A stretch of DNA of 64,000 bases, from positions 22,389,734 through 22,453,733 of the forward strand of contig JARZZO010000014.1 in NCBI GenBank assembly GCA_030544215.1, given 5' to 3'. Shown here one piece after another: positions 36,854 through 49,804 of this stretch. The notes beneath the pieces were generated by a model. The model did not search any database and had not been told where the DNA came from. It worked only from the letters and a program-made list of their open reading frames with translations. Both the position numbers and the translations under genes were made by a program. Every line of letters begins with the position of its first letter. Within the stretch, counting starts at the first letter, position 1. This DNA comes from Zantedeschia hybrid cultivar. Its lineage: Eukaryota > Streptophyta > Magnoliopsida > Alismatales > Araceae.

Positions 36854-37000
36854 CCTCTAATGGTTGATCTGGCCATACTTCACCTGTCGAACAAGGACTC
36901 GCGAAGTCCAAGCCAATCTTCAATACGGGTAGTGTCGATTCAGCCATCACTAACAATACGGCATACTCCACTATAACTGCACAATCACCCAGTTAGAGTG

Positions 37001-37013
37001 CTCTGATCCTAAC
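37001..37013 (-). other. Primer-binding site (initiator tRNA-Met type)
   Basis: The minus strand reads GTTAGGATCAGAGC next to the 5' LTR. TAGGATCAGAGC matches the usual TGGTATCAGAGC at 10 of 12 positions. Confidence 0.6.
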
Positions 37014-39762
37014 TGCCACAACGAAATACAGAAAAGCCCAAACTAACGGCGATGCTGTATGGTGCTCCGGTGGGGGAAGCACACACTAAAACCAGCCTAT
37101 AATTTTTTGCCTCGCATCGGAGTTCCGTAGCGCCCAAGTGCTTGGCCCGCAGGCCTCGCACAAATCTTTGCAGGGGGTTCGCCACGGCAAACCCCGGGCA
37201 CCCGCCCAGGTTGCACGTACGCGAGATAGTCGTCGCTCGGGCCTGGCCGGCATATGTGCCCATACACATTGCCCTCACCTCACGACCAAGACCTCTGCAC
37301 TAGCCCATCGGCTCCGCACACATACACTTCGATTAAGCACTCGCGAGTTGGTCGAGCGGACATTTGTTCGGGGCCTGCCGACTATACGCACTGTGCCTCA
37401 TCTAGGCACCCTCGCTCAATCGGGCAGGCCTTCGCTTGAGCCTGCCGACTATGTGCATATCGTCTCACCTAGGCACCCCGCTACGGCCGTGCGTACTTGT
37501 GCTCGGGGCCTGCCTATGTAGTCAGAGGCGTCAGGCGACTGAGGCGATCGGGGGTTCGCCTCAGCCTCAAACGCCTAGGCAATGGCCTAGGCGTTTGAGG
37601 CAACCTTTAATATATATATATATATATATAATTCAAATATTTATATAAAATATAAAAAAATAGAAATAAAATCATACAAAATAACATATTCATGCATTCA
37701 AATATAACCTATCATAATGAAATTTTATCAACAGAATGCTAAAGAAACATAATATAAACGTATTATAAACGCAATATCAACAGACATGCAGAGAGTGTAA
37801 GACAGTGAGTGACTGTGAGAGAGTGTCTTTCAAAGAGTGAAAGTGGGAGAGTTGGACAGAGAATGAAAGAGAGTGAGAGTAAGTGGGAGATGGATAGAGA
37901 GTGAGACAGTGAGTGGGAGAGCTAGATAGAGAGTGAAAAAGAGTGAAACAGTGAGTGGGAGAGACAGAGAAAGGGAGTGAGAGGGTCGGGGGAGAGGAGA
38001 GAGACAGAGATAGAGACAGAGAGTGAGAGGGTTGGGGGAGGACCGAAGGGGAGAGAGAGAGAGAGAGAGAGTGTGAGAGGGTCTGGGAGGGGAGAGAGAC
38101 ATAAAGAGTGAGAGGGTTGAGGGAGGGCCGAAAGAGAGAGAGACATGGAGAGAGAGAGAGAGAGAGAGACAGAGAGAGTGAGAGGGTCGGGGAAGGGGAG
38201 AGAGATAGAGAGAGTGAGAGGGTCGAGGAAGGGGAAAGAAATTGGGAAAGAGACAGAGAGAGTGAGACGGTCAAGGGAAGGAAGAGAGACATAGAGAGAG
38301 TGAGAGGATCGGGTCTCGGGGGAGGGAAGAGAGGCAAAGAGCGGGTGGGGAGAGAGAGAGAGTGAGGCTTACCTGGATTTGCCGTCGCTGGAAGGTACCT
38401 TAACCGTCATCGTCGTTGTCGTCGTGGTCGGAGTGGAGCACCATCGTCGTCATCGTGGCCAGAGTGGAGCGTCGTCGCCGTCGTCGTGGCCAAAGTGGAG
38501 AGCCGTCATCGTCGGGGAGGCACCATAGAGATGGGCGCTCAGGGTCAGGAGGAACCGTGGAGGAGGCGGAGGTTTAACGCAATAGGGTTTCGATTGGGCG
38601 GGGTTGGGTGGGTTAATGGGTCGGAGGATATATAGGCGGGGATTTGGCCTTTGGGGCTGGGCCAATTGGGCTGAGCGGATTGGCTCGAGGCAAATGGGGC
38701 GCCTCAAAGACGCACAGAGGTAAGCGCCTTATCGAGTGAGGCGATTTCGTCGTTCGCCTAGGCGACAGAGGGCAAAGTGAGGCGACTTACCACCGCCTCG
38801 TCGCCTAGGCGAGCGCCTCACTCGCCTTTGATAACATAGGGGCCTGCTAGTTCCGCGTCTCATACCTTCACCTAAGCACCCTCGCTACCGCAACGCACCC
38901 TCGCTCGGGACCTGTTGGCTATGCACACCACGCCTTCGCCTAGGCTTTCTCGCTTAGGTCTACCTCAAGTTAACCGGCCCTCTGCCCTCTGGTCTTACGG
39001 GAGGGTGAACGGCATTGCCCAAGGTCACCAAACTGGTTATACATAAATGCCTTCAACTTGGCCAACACTTAGTCGTCAAACATGTCGCCTCAGTAGGGCT
39101 ACGTCGGGGCACCATGCCACTGTCGCCCTTCACGCACAAACTTGCATGCCGGGTCCTTTGCCTTTGCACGATCCTGCTGCAACGGTTGCTCTAGAGTTCA
39201 AGGCCTCCGCCGCCTTTACGAGACTTTGATCTGCACGAACAGGTCTACCTCGATGCACAACTTGCTTCACGGACTAACCCGTGTTCAAGGCCACCGCCGC
39301 TTTGCAAGAAATGCGCAAGAACAAGTAACACCAACTTTACGCCTTTGTTGAAGCATACAAGGCATGCACCCAACCCTGCGCATGCCAAGGGAGAAGACGG
39401 CCAACTGCGATACTTGCCTTCGGCTAGTCGGGACGGCATAGCCTACGACAAATAGACCCTAAGGGACAACCTCCTCCAAGAATCCCCTCGCACCTAGTAT
39501 GGCCCTTCACCATTGCTAAGCCCCACTCCTTCCTTAGAGGAACTCGTTGGCACGACAGGTCACACCTAAACACAGCTGCCACACAACTGAAGTGTGGCTG
39601 AGGGGATCTTGTCAGGCGAGGCCGCAACCTACCGTCCGCCGGACATAGTCCAACTCCATCTTCAACCCACAAATCAAAGACTTCACAAACCATGCCACCC
39701 CTCCCGGCAACCTAGAGTAGTCAAAAGCTTAGTAAAAAGCCTAAGTCACGACTTCGGTGACA
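37014..39762 (-). repeat. 5' LTR of the non-autonomous element, split by an insertion
   Basis: The + strand starts TGCCACAACG and ends CGGTGACA. Without the 1326-bp insertion and its 8-bp duplication the length is about 1415 bp, close to the 1421 bp of the other LTR. Confidence 0.82.
37514..38839. mobile_element. GA-rich hAT-like element with AGGCG termini
   Basis: 1326 bp inserted in the LTR. Ends are CTATGTAGTCAGAGGCG and (reverse complement) CTATGTTATCAAAGGCG, and both arms are rich in GCCTAGGCG. Flanks GGGCCTGC (37506-37513) and GGGCCTGC (38840-38847) are an exact 8-bp duplication, and the uninterrupted target is present once in the other LTR (near 32300). A TA repeat lies at 37609-37630. 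A purine tract of GAGAGTGAGAGGG-type repeats fills 37790-38370, followed by GTCGTCGT-type repeats to about 38510. No transposase domain is visible. Confidence 0.85.
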
Positions 39763-39779
39763 AAATGCAGAATTATCTC

Positions 39780-40090
39780 TTCATAGAAGGAAAAGTGACG
39801 AGGGCAATATAAGTTCTCTTCTCTCCCATTGGAATTCCAAGGATCTAATAGCCACTTCTAGGTATTCTTTTTGGCCTGGAGGATGAGAGTTTGGAATAGT
39901 TCCTCGTCGCATGCTCCTTCTTGAGGGAGCTATGGAGGACGGTCCTAGAGAAGGTTCGCTGTGTGCACCCATTGTCCAGTTATGTTGACGAGTTGATCTC
40001 AGGATGGGAGAGGAGGTGGCCTACTAAGCAAGATGGCAAGATCTGGTGGCTGATCCTTCACTGCTTTACAGGTTCACTTGCCCAAAGTAG
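39780..40090 (+). mobile_element. LINE reverse-transcriptase C-terminal fragment
   Basis: The frame at 39921-40103 (RELWRTVLEKVRCVHPLSS, then WWLILHCFTG) resembles the zf-RVT tail of plant LINE polyproteins. It is short and has no defined ends. Confidence 0.5.
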
Positions 40091-40416
40091 TTTGCTAAAG
40101 TGACTTTTGAATGCCTTCTACATTGCCCTGAAATGTTGGTTCAGAAGCTGATGTTATGTGAATGGAACTCACTTCCAATAGATGTTGACAAAACAGGCTT
40201 CAGCATCTTCATCCTAGCTTGACAACCCATTAGTGTTAACACATTTTTCAATGGACTCTGAAGGCTGCAGTTTGCTGCAGAAGCCCATTGTCCCTTTGGC
40301 GTGATGAGAGGTGCTTTTAGAACAATGTGGTCTGAAGCAAAAAAGTTGGAAAAGAGGAATTAACATTACCATCGGCATCATCATAAATGCATCTCATTAA
40401 TTTTGGGGTCAGAGGA

Positions 40417-40441
40417 GGGGGGGGGGGGGGGGGGGGGGGGG
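40417..40441. repeat. Poly(G) run of 25
   Basis: A clean homopolymer; see also the 31-base run at 49807. Length may include sequencing or assembly error. Confidence 0.85.
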
Positions 40442-43400
40442 TTGTTAACAGCAGCAAAAGAACATGTCTTTTGTTGATGATACACTGCACTTCCATGGAA
40501 AGACCTTGAGACGTTTGCAAATGACAATGTTCTCTTTTGTGCAAGAACTGAACAAATCTGGTACTTCTGAAGAGAGCTACATGCTGACTGACAATTTTCT
40601 TCCTGTCCAAGGAAAGCTGGATGGGGAAGCTAGCAAACTGTACGCCATGGTATCAAGTACTGACTACCGATTATGTGCAGAACACTCAAAAGGCAAACTG
40701 ATATGTCTAAAGGTCGTCTCAGTTCATATATTATCCATCTGCAAATCCTTTTCATTTTCCTGCTTCACACCCCTCCTTGACTCCTTGTATGCACTGTTTC
40801 CCTGTGGAATGACATTTTCTACACTTCTGCTCATACATATCATGAGTGGCACTGGCACACCTTTTTAGAAATCAAGAATGAATACTAAAAGCCATCTAGA
40901 AAACAGACTAGGTATGAATTTTCTATGAACTGGGAGGCTGTTAAGGACAGGTTCCATATCAGACAAACCAGGATGGCTGCCATTGCAAAGTTTGAGGGGG
41001 CTGAGGTGTTCCAAGGCTCTGAGACTCAAGCAATAGAGTGATGGCTCATCATTATTTCAATGACCTAAATCATGGATCTATAAAGTGATAGTAAGTATGT
41101 CCCCGCCACACATGAAGTCAACGGAACACACTTGACTTTTGCGTTTGAAATCACCACTATATAGTATTGGCCATAATTCAAAATAACATTTTGTAGTATC
41201 AAATAGAGGAGGATGGTTTAAAGGTTCCATAGGGATTTAAATGTGCTGGAGGTTCAATGGGTTCATTGGATTTACAACCTGAACAAAGTGAGAATCAATG
41301 CCATTTCTAAAGTCTACTTGTCTAGATTGCATTAGCTTAAAATGCATACCCAAATAGTTTTCCCACCTGCCAGTCCTCATAGGACTTCTGTTATACACTC
41401 TTGACAAATGTCTAGGGTTCTTCCTTAACTGCATGAACTTAAACTGTGCAACCAAATAGCTTTCGTACTTCTGAGGGACAAGTGATGGACTCTCTTGAAA
41501 ATGTAATGTTACCTAAACTAGGTATTGGGCACCCTTTTAGAGGTATGGACATCAGATCTAAATCATTGTATGCTGCACAGAATCTAAAGACCCCACATCA
41601 GTGGAATGAAGGCCTATGATGTTGATGATGGCAGCTTAACATTGCTTAGAAGAAAGATATGATCCATATGTTACCTGAATGAAAGCTTTCCTAGATTACT
41701 TAATCCTCTCTCTCTCTCTCTCGTGCGGAAGGGAAAAAAAAGGGTTGGGGCCGAGTGTAGAGCTGTCAGGGATATCAACTACATCATCTTGTTCCTTGGC
41801 TCTAAAAAACTAGGGATTCTATGGTTGAAAGCAGAGATGGGCTGATTCCTAATGAGGACACTTTCTTTTCATTTCTCTGCTCAATTCTTGACTATTCCAG
41901 ATGGATTTTTTAAAAATATTATTCAGATTGCAATCACAATGGCCATGGTCAAATGTCAGCCATCAGGAGAGAGATCCAGGAAAGAAGTCTCCCAACAAAT
42001 TGGTGACTTTGAGAAAAGCAGGTGGTTTTCTTGATATCTTTTGTTTGAGATTTTCCCACCCAAAGCATGGAAATGCATCCCCACTCTAAAAATGAACAGA
42101 ATCACTTAGGTTACAATTGGTGCTTATGTGCCATGCGACTATAATACGGAGGGCTGGAGAGGATACCTGTGTTAGATCATCTTCTTGCAAGATGCAGAAA
42201 GTATACATGGCATGATGTCTTTGTAAGTTGTAACCGGTGGAAGATCTTGCATACATCAGTACCTTCTTCCCCCTCTCGATGAGGAATCTGAGGCTGTCTT
42301 CTTTGCAACGAGGAATTGGACAAAAACAATGATCTCCAGGCTTAAAATTTACTGCTTGCAAGCATTCACCTGGAAAGCACATCCTAATGATTTTCCTGAA
42401 ATATTGTAGACTTGAACACCTGAAGATAAAGGAATCATCATAACTTTTTGGGTGGTTGACAGAAAATAACCGAGAACATGCTTTGGCAAGCATGAAGCTT
42501 ATCATCTATGTCATTGAGAAATGATACTATCATCCATGCTGCCCTCATGGTTGCTACCATCGACTGAGCTCTTCTGACATCAAGAAAGTAGCATTCCGTT
42601 CACCTCCCCAGAAATACTCAACTTGATGAAATTTCAAAAAAAAATAAAAATCGAACAAATGGTAGTGGTTGGACCACCAATTTATATTAAGAATAAAAGG
42701 TATTACAACCAAAGAAAGAGGAGAGGTTCCTCTTATACATCAAAGAGAATTGTTGAAAAAACAGCATTTTTTTTTAAAACTCAAGGTCTGAGAAAGGACC
42801 CTTCCCAGCATGTATTCTGGCAGCCAAGGAGATCCTCAATGTCAAAAAGAAAAAGAACAGATGTAACAGAAAAAAAAAGGTCACTTATATTTAATGATGT
42901 AAATCAAACACCACCATGAAAAGAGATACAAGAATACACTTCTGAAACTAGACCAAGTTACCTACTGAACTCCCTTGGAATCAAGCAATTAGCATGCAGT
43001 TATTCTCCCTGGAAATACTAATTTTGATCACTCTTTACTGCTGTAGCTCAAAGTCTGAGAAAAAAAATAAAAACACTGGATTATGATGATGTCAGACAAG
43101 ACTAAGGTAGTGTCTTATATAACTTGGTTGACGAGAAGACTTGCCGCATGAAATTGAGTTGTATTTTCAAACCAACCTGAGGCTGAAATGGTGAATGGTG
43201 GGTCACAGGTACCCTGAACTTCTCTGTATTTACCCAGAACAAGCAAGGTTTCCCTCAACATAAAAAAAATAAGACTGGACTTATAACAGAAAAGGTTACG
43301 CATATTTAAAGATATAGATCAATAAACATTATGGCCCCATATCTTAATGCCAAATCGAAACACTGTGGCCTATGACATCATGTTCCACAAACCATAAGTG

Positions 43401-43651
43401 TGAAGTCAGACTGATCAAAGAATGAGCCATTCTCCTGTATGAGTACAATATAAAGCACTACAACAGAGAGTACTAGCTTATAAAACATAAGAAAAAAAAC
43501 ATGGAAGGAAACAAAATGGTTTCATAAATGATAAATGGAACCAAATCGGTGATCACCGGTTACAAGAATGCTACACACAACCACTCCCTTGAAACTACAG
43601 AAACATAAGAAAGAATCAACCGCATGCCACACAACTTCTATTGTCTCTCTC
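40442..43651. other. Intergenic DNA downstream of TML
   Basis: A frame at 40464-40868 opens with SFVDDTLHFHGKTLRRLQ, reminiscent of the FADD motif of a LINE reverse transcriptase, but nothing else supports it. A short CT repeat sits at 41707-41722. The last few hundred bases include the TML 3' UTR. No other gene supported. Confidence 0.4.
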
Positions 43652-45580
43652 TCAATTGCACACATAATTTCCACTTGTGTACCTGTTGTTGACCAGATAG
43701 AAATCACTGCTACTTTCAGAAATAGGCTTAAGGGAGACACCGGACAAAGTGCTAAGCCCTTGCCCAGAAAATTTCACCATCCCAATGACTTCGATTTCAG
43801 AACCATCTCCAGCATCCTGATCAACAGGCATGCGAGCTCTCAGACGACCTGCCGCCCCTTTGAGAGGAATGTCAGAGATGTGCCATCGCAACTCTCTCTC
43901 CTCTCTACTCAAAACTGCCTTAGGAGATACTGTCAATAACGTAGGATCAACTGGCAGCTTCAGGATAAATGTAACATTGCTCAATGGCGTGGGCAAAGCT
44001 GGATTAGAAGCATACTGTATCATCACAGAAAGCAAAGTTCCAGTATGACGCTTCACCAGACGAACCCTCAGCGGGATCGGAGTGAATCGTGGCTGCAAAC
44101 TAAACTTCAGGAGGGGAATAGGCTCCTCTGCGGACCGAGTACGAACATGAAACATCCCATTCCCAAGGCTGCTGACATGAGAAACCTGCATTGCCACCCT
44201 CTTCACACCGGGTGTGCTCTCCAACCGGAAAGAAAATTCCGTCTCTTTTTCGCCCTGCCGCTTCGGAGGCAGAGTTCTCAGATACACAATTCCATGTAAT
44301 CCCACCCGAGCAAGCAAGGATTCCCTGAACTCCGCACTGATCTCCTCAGAGATGTGCATCTCCGGGCCCAGCATCTCAGTCCTGGTCACCAGCTGGTTCT
44401 CAAGAGACATGTCCTTGCCGGCACCGTTCTCTGCCGGCGCCGCCGTCTTGGATTCGCCGGTCGTCAACAGCTGAAGAACTGCTGCGTCGGAATCCTTGGG
44501 CGTCTTCTTTGTAGTAGTCAAGAATTCGGATGCATCAAGACCGCCACCAAAGGAGTTGTCGAACCCTTCGAAGGCCTCCGACAATGTGGCTTCCTCGTTG
44601 CTGAACTCGACCCCGCCGTAATCGCCTTCGAATCCTTCGACACCAATGAAGGTCGGCTTCGTGGCCGCGGCGGGAGGAAGCGTCGTGACCTCCAACCCTG
44701 CGAGAGCTGAAGCCGGATCGGATGCACCAGCCGCGTCCTTGCTCTTCTTGAACCCGCCGACCAGGGCTTCCTCTGGTGGCTTGTTGACCGCCTCGCTTGC
44801 AGCAAACGGATCCTTCTCCTCTGGAGCTTCTTCCGCCGGTTTCTGTTGATCCTTCTGCTGCTCCTCGGGCACCGGAGCAGTGGCCACGGCCACCTCGTCC
44901 CCCGCCACCAGAGTCTCCGGCGGAAGCTCGAACCTAGCGCTGGAGAAGGCCTCGAGGGTGGCGCGCCTCTCCGCTGCCATGGCCTCCGCACCACCGGCCC
45001 ACGTGTCGGCACCGCGGACGCGGTTCTCGGTGTCGATGGCGTGGTGGACCATCTTGGCGATGCCCTCGCCGTGGATGGAGGAGAGGATGTTGGCGAGGCG
45101 GACGGCGCCGACGCCGCGGAGAACGATGTCGAGGGCCATGTAGATCTCCGGGTACTTGCGGTGGAGCTTCTCGGGGGTGACGTCAACGCCGCGGCAGGCG
45201 GCGACGACGACGCTGACGGCCTGGTTCACGGTGTTGATGCACTCGAAGACGTTGTTGGCGTGGCCGTCGGCGTCACGGTCGGCGGTGGTGATGCCAAGGA
45301 CGTAAACGCCGTTGACGAGGCGGTAGACGACGCGGTACTTGCTCTCGACGCCGACGAGGACCTGGCCGCTGGAGGCGGCGAGCGGATCGTCGCCGAGGGC
45401 GGAGTCGAGGTCGTCGGAGGGAGGGGGCGTGGCGGACGGCTTGGCAGAGGAGAACGTGAGGCGGGTCCGACGGAAGGCGGAGAGGGCGACGAGGGCGCGC
45501 GCGGGGGGAAACCACTCGCGCGTCTGCAGGAGGATGTCGGAACCGTTGGCCGGCTGCAGCGCGAGGGCCAGGCACGCCAT
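43652..45580 (-). CDS. TML: TML, muniscin-like medium subunit of the TPLATE complex
   Basis: 642 residues in one exon. The plant TPLATE (TSET) complex acts with clathrin and AP-2 in endocytosis at the plasma membrane, and TML is its mu-like subunit. The N-terminus (MACLALALQPANGSDILLQT, REWFPP) begins a longin-like region to about residue 165 (YRVVYRLVNGVYVLGI, NTVNQAVSVVV). An Ala/Glu/Pro-rich linker (about 215-390) contains a DPF motif at 257-259, a type often used for endocytic contacts. Residues about 398-642 are the mu-homology domain (MHISEEISAEFRESLL, VGLHGIVYLRTLP, ending in DFYLVNNRYTSGNYVCN). Length fits the roughly 650 residues I recall for the Arabidopsis protein. The 5' half is strongly GC-rich and the 3' half much less so. 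It is divergent to QCR8 across about 1.2 kb. Confidence 0.93.
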   Translation of the reverse strand: MACLALALQPANGSDILLQTREWFPPARALVALSAFRRTRLTFSSAKPSATPPPSDDLDSALGDDPLAASSGQVLVGVESKYRVVYRLVNGVYVLGITTADRDADGHANNVFECINTVNQAVSVVVAACRGVDVTPEKLHRKYPEIYMALDIVLRGVGAVRLANILSSIHGEGIAKMVHHAIDTENRVRGADTWAGGAEAMAAERRATLEAFSSARFELPPETLVAGDEVAVATAPVPEEQQKDQQKPAEEAPEEKDPFAASEAVNKPPEEALVGGFKKSKDAAGASDPASALAGLEVTTLPPAAATKPTFIGVEGFEGDYGGVEFSNEEATLSEAFEGFDNSFGGGLDASEFLTTTKKTPKDSDAAVLQLLTTGESKTAAPAENGAGKDMSLENQLVTRTEMLGPEMHISEEISAEFRESLLARVGLHGIVYLRTLPPKRQGEKETEFSFRLESTPGVKRVAMQVSHVSSLGNGMFHVRTRSAEEPIPLLKFSLQPRFTPIPLRVRLVKRHTGTLLSVMIQYASNPALPTPLSNVTFILKLPVDPTLLTVSPKAVLSREERELRWHISDIPLKGAAGRLRARMPVDQDAGDGSEIEVIGMVKFSGQGLSTLSGVSLKPISESSSDFYLVNNRYTSGNYVCN

Positions 45581-46771
45581 GGCGACGATCTGAGAGGGCG
45601 GCCGCCTTCCCTAGTCACGTGGAGGAGATAAGATCAGATCTAGGGTTTCGTTTTATGGCTGGGTGGTGGTTGCAGTGGTGGAGTCGGGCATTTTCTACTT
45701 CCCGTCGCAATGGGGCGCGGCGTCCCTCGCAGCTCTGTGCTGGATCTGGAAGGAGAAGAAGGAGAGGGGCGGAGAGTGGAACTCGAGAATCCTATTCAGT
45801 GGGCAGGACGTCGGAGAGAGCGTTTGGGGTCGATTCCACGGAGGCGCTCTTCGGTTTTGAAGGTTTTGTGCTCGCGCGTTGCGTGTCTGGAATTTAGGCA
45901 CCGTTTGGAAGTAATTACGAGGATTTTAATTATTTTTAAGATTTTAAAATAATATATTATTTAAATAAAAAATACTCTATTTATTTTTAACTAAGAATTG
46001 AATAATTTTTTAAGGCTTTTATAGGAAAATTTTGAAGGATAGGATAAGTAAAGCAGATTATGATAAAGCTATAAAAGACAAAGTAAATATCAAAGGAGAC
46101 AAAGTAAATATAAAAAGAGACAAGTTTTGAAAAATAAACACATTAAAATAAAATAATATATTAATTCATAATGTAATAAAAAGTTTATGAAGAAATTCGA
46201 ATAAAGTTTTAGGTACAAATTTGTATCATTGATATGATCTAATTATTTAAAAATCTACGAAATAATCGTTACATCATATAATTCGTGTAATGAAAACTAA
46301 ATGAAACATTTAAAACAAAATATTAGATATAAATTAGTATCATTGATATGATCTAATTATTCTAAAATCTATGAAATGATTATGAAAACACATTTTTTCA
46401 AGTGCTATTTTAAGGTACGGGGTGCTTAGAAAATGTTCTTCTGCTTAAATAAATGATGATGAATTTTTCATTTAAGTTGATACTAAAAATACAATAAAAA
46501 TATTTGTTGCTTAAAGGTATTTATCTAAATCCTATTTATTAAAAACTGTTTGCTTAGATAACTTTTATTAGGATTACATATTTAATTGGAGCCTTTCAGA
46601 TGATGAAATGGGATGGTTAACATTAGTTTAGGGTTACCATGCGAACTTAAAAGTTTACAGGGCAAGATATGGGAAAAAGACTCAAAGCAACATAAAAGAG
46701 GGGCAGGAGGGCCTGATTGAGGTAAGAGAGGTGCGCGCTTGTAGTTGTGGTCGGCTTGCAGAACACCAGAG
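45581..46771. other. Divergent spacer between TML and QCR8
   Basis: The first 300 bp right of TML are GC-rich and hold its 5' UTR and promoter. From 45900 to 46580 the DNA is very AT-rich, with the words AGGTACAAATT-like/ATTGATATGATCTAATTAT repeated at about 46210 and 46325. No gene supported. Confidence 0.5.
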
Positions 46772-49700
46772 ATGGGGAAGACGCCGGTGCGGATGAAGGC
46801 AGTGGTGTACGCGCTATCGCCGTTCCAGCAGCAGGTGATGTCGGGGCTGTGGAAGGACCTGCCCACCAAGATTCATCACAAGGTCTCCGAGAACTGGGTC
46901 AGCGCCGCCCTCTTGCTCACCCCGCTCGTCGGCACCTACTCGTACGTGATGCCTCCCTGCCCTATCCCGAATTATGATGCCTTCGCTTCCGATCGTCGAT
47001 ATATTCACTTTTTTTTCCTGAATCCGGTTCTGATTTATTGCTGGTAATCGCATGAGATTCGAGTGTTTTATGTTCTGATTTGCCAAAGTTTCAAATCCAC
47101 AGAAATATGGCAAATGCTGTCCTGTACTCATCATCGGAAGCGGAAGCCCTCTTCCTTTTTAGTTTCCTGCCGTGCAGTGGCCATTTAGAGTTATTAGGCG
47201 AACGCTTCTCTTCCTATGTTGGGAAATGTTGATTGATTTGTTGTCATGATCAGGTAGATTTGGGCTAATCAGTTTTCTTCCTATGTTGGGAGATTGTTGA
47301 TTGGTTTGTTGCCATGATCTGGTAGATTCGGGCTAATCACTTCCTTAATGCTGGGCATTCCATGTCTATTCCTAGGGACGGTCCTTGATGAGCATATGAA
47401 GCCTAGAAAAATGGCTATTTCCAAGTAAAACGATAAGATGAGTCTTTTTAGCTGGGCTAATAGATTATTGATGAGCCTAGCAGGAGAGCCATTGCGTTTG
47501 ATTTGGGTCATAGTTAGTTAAATATTTTATAATACGCGTATAATGCGCGTACTTTTGAATTTCCGAATAAAACTCCCGTATGCCGAACCGAACTAAAAGA
47601 TAGGGAAAAATACTCGTCTTTTTGACGTCAACCATTTTATTCACGTATAATACAACAATGTTTAATACTTGGCATTTAATACACTATATTATTGAATTAA
47701 AATAAGACCTTTTCACTTAAATATCATAGAACATGAGATTATATGATAAAAAACTCACTTTCTTATTGATTAATAACTACTTATTATATCATTATAGTTG
47801 CTATTTTAACTTTTTAAAAATCTTGATACAAAATATATAGATATCTTGTCGAATCTTTTTTTAATCTTTCAATTATTTGGCCGAATTTTAACCATCCTAT
47901 TCAAATTTTAAACCGAATCATATCCAAATGTATGTTTGCCGTATAATACCCGTACATATTTAACTAACTATGATTTGGATGCATAGTATTGTGGATAATG
48001 GTTTGAGAGAGAGAGAGAGGAGTGTAACTGAAAGAGCATTGAACATTCTTATGATCAAGTTGACTCTATCCCTGGGAGAAAGGATCGTACCAGATCGTGC
48101 CTACTGTACGAGTCAACTTGTTTCTGGGGGAGTCCAATCCGTTGGCACACACTGAGTCAGAACGGATTGTGCCGACTCATACGTGCATAATGGGTTGTAT
48201 TTAATTGAGTTGTTTCCATTTGATAAGTAAAATTACATTTTTTGTATCAATTAATAGGGTATATTTTTTCTAAAATGTGGGTTAAACTCACTACTTTAAC
48301 AAACTCATTGGCTTGACTTGTGCGAGTCAGACCGAGTCGGGTCGGTATTGTAACGTATCTCGGCAGATACGATCCGATAGAGATAGCAATACGGCGAACC
48401 TTGCTTACAAGTATTCCCCAGCATTTTTTTAGCTGTTTTCTTGTTACCCATCTCAGTGCATAAGCGCATTGATAAAATTAGAAGAACCTTTTTGTGGGGA
48501 GGTACAAATGACAAGGCAATAGCTACACCACTAATCAAATGGGATAGGGTTTGTAGACCTAAACAAAAGGGTGGCCTGGGTGTTAAAAATATGAAAATCA
48601 TGAACATGGCTCTTTTGGGAAGTGGTTATGGGAGTTAATTAGATGGTACTCTATGGAAGCATTTTGTTCTTCATAAACATTTTTGGGAAGTGGTTATGGG
48701 AGTTAATTAGATGGTACTCTATGGAAGCATTTTGTTCTTCATAAACATTATCGGCCTTACCACAAATTTTATGTTTCATGTGTCTTGCATGTCTCCAGTG
48801 TGGGCAAGAATTAATATGGGTGGTTGTTTGTTTGAGAAGAACATTCACTTCAAAGTGGGTAATGGAGAAGGCACATTATTCTGGAGAGATAGGTGGCTTG
48901 GGGATGCTTGTCTCATGGACTCTCATCCAAGATTATACAATCTAGCAGTTGACAAATGGTGCCTGGTTAAGAAGTGTTTTATACAATAAAGGGGAAGTAC
49001 TCAGTGGTCTGTGCAATTACGCAGAAATTTAAAGGATGATGAATGTGATGATTATACATTGCTGATGGATATGCTTTATAAAGCATCCGTTGATCTCAAT
49101 GAACCTAATAAGATCCTCTAGGGAAGAAATAAAGAACAATTCTCAGTTAAATCTTACTATCCCTTCCCGGAAGGTGACCATCCTAATTATGTGAAGTATG
49201 ATGATGTTTGGCGGGTTTCATGTGGCTAATGTTTGAGAAAAGAATTATTACCAAAGTTTATAGGAGTAAACGGTGCAATGACAATGATATCCTATTTCCT
49301 CTTTGTGATAGAGACAGGGAGGAGTGGATCATCTACTGATTATGTGTTCAGTGAGTCAAACTGTTTGGAGAAGTTTTGGTACCCTGCTGCATTTTCAGGG
49401 AGATTTCAGATATGTTCAAGAAATGTGAGCTTTCTTCAAGAGGCTTCATCAAGGCATGCCTCCATCTACTACAAAGGAAGACCTTGGCTTTCTTCCTCAT
49501 GCTATATGCTGGAGCATTTGGAGAGAGTGGAATGACGTCGTCTTCAGGGGAAGTAAAATTTATCTTGAGAATATTTCCCTTGGGGCGTTGTCTTCTCTTT
49601 ATAGTTGGTGTCGTTACATCTTGGGTATTCCTGCTGAGTGCTGATGCCTAGACAAAGATGTCTAAGTAGTTGATTCTTTGTTAGTTGTTTTTTCTTTTTT

Positions 49701-49804
49701 TTGGATATGAATCTCTCCTACACTTGAGATTGTACCTCCTCTATTTATGCTTAATAAAATTGATTGTACAATAGACTTTTTCCTCAAAAAAAGAAAAGAA
49801 AAGT

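Larger units (their letters stand above)
31796..39762 (-). mobile_element. Non-autonomous LTR element carrying two nested insertions
   Basis: On the minus strand: 5' LTR (39762-37014), primer-binding site, internal region, polypurine tract, 3' LTR (33216-31796). With the nested solo LTR (34866-36853) and the hAT-like element (37514-38839) removed, the LTRs are each about 1.4 kb and the internal region about 1.8 kb. No gag or pol domain is recognisable in it, so it depends on a partner element. I could not confirm a 5-bp target duplication. Confidence 0.75.

Noticed and set aside
37777..38365. 186-residue Ser/Leu/Pro frame and its complement in the GA tract
   Set aside because: A translation of simple GA/CT repeats.
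44518..45631. Long frames overlapping TML on both strands
   Set aside because: Shadows of the GC-rich TML exon; only the 642-residue frame shows family motifs.
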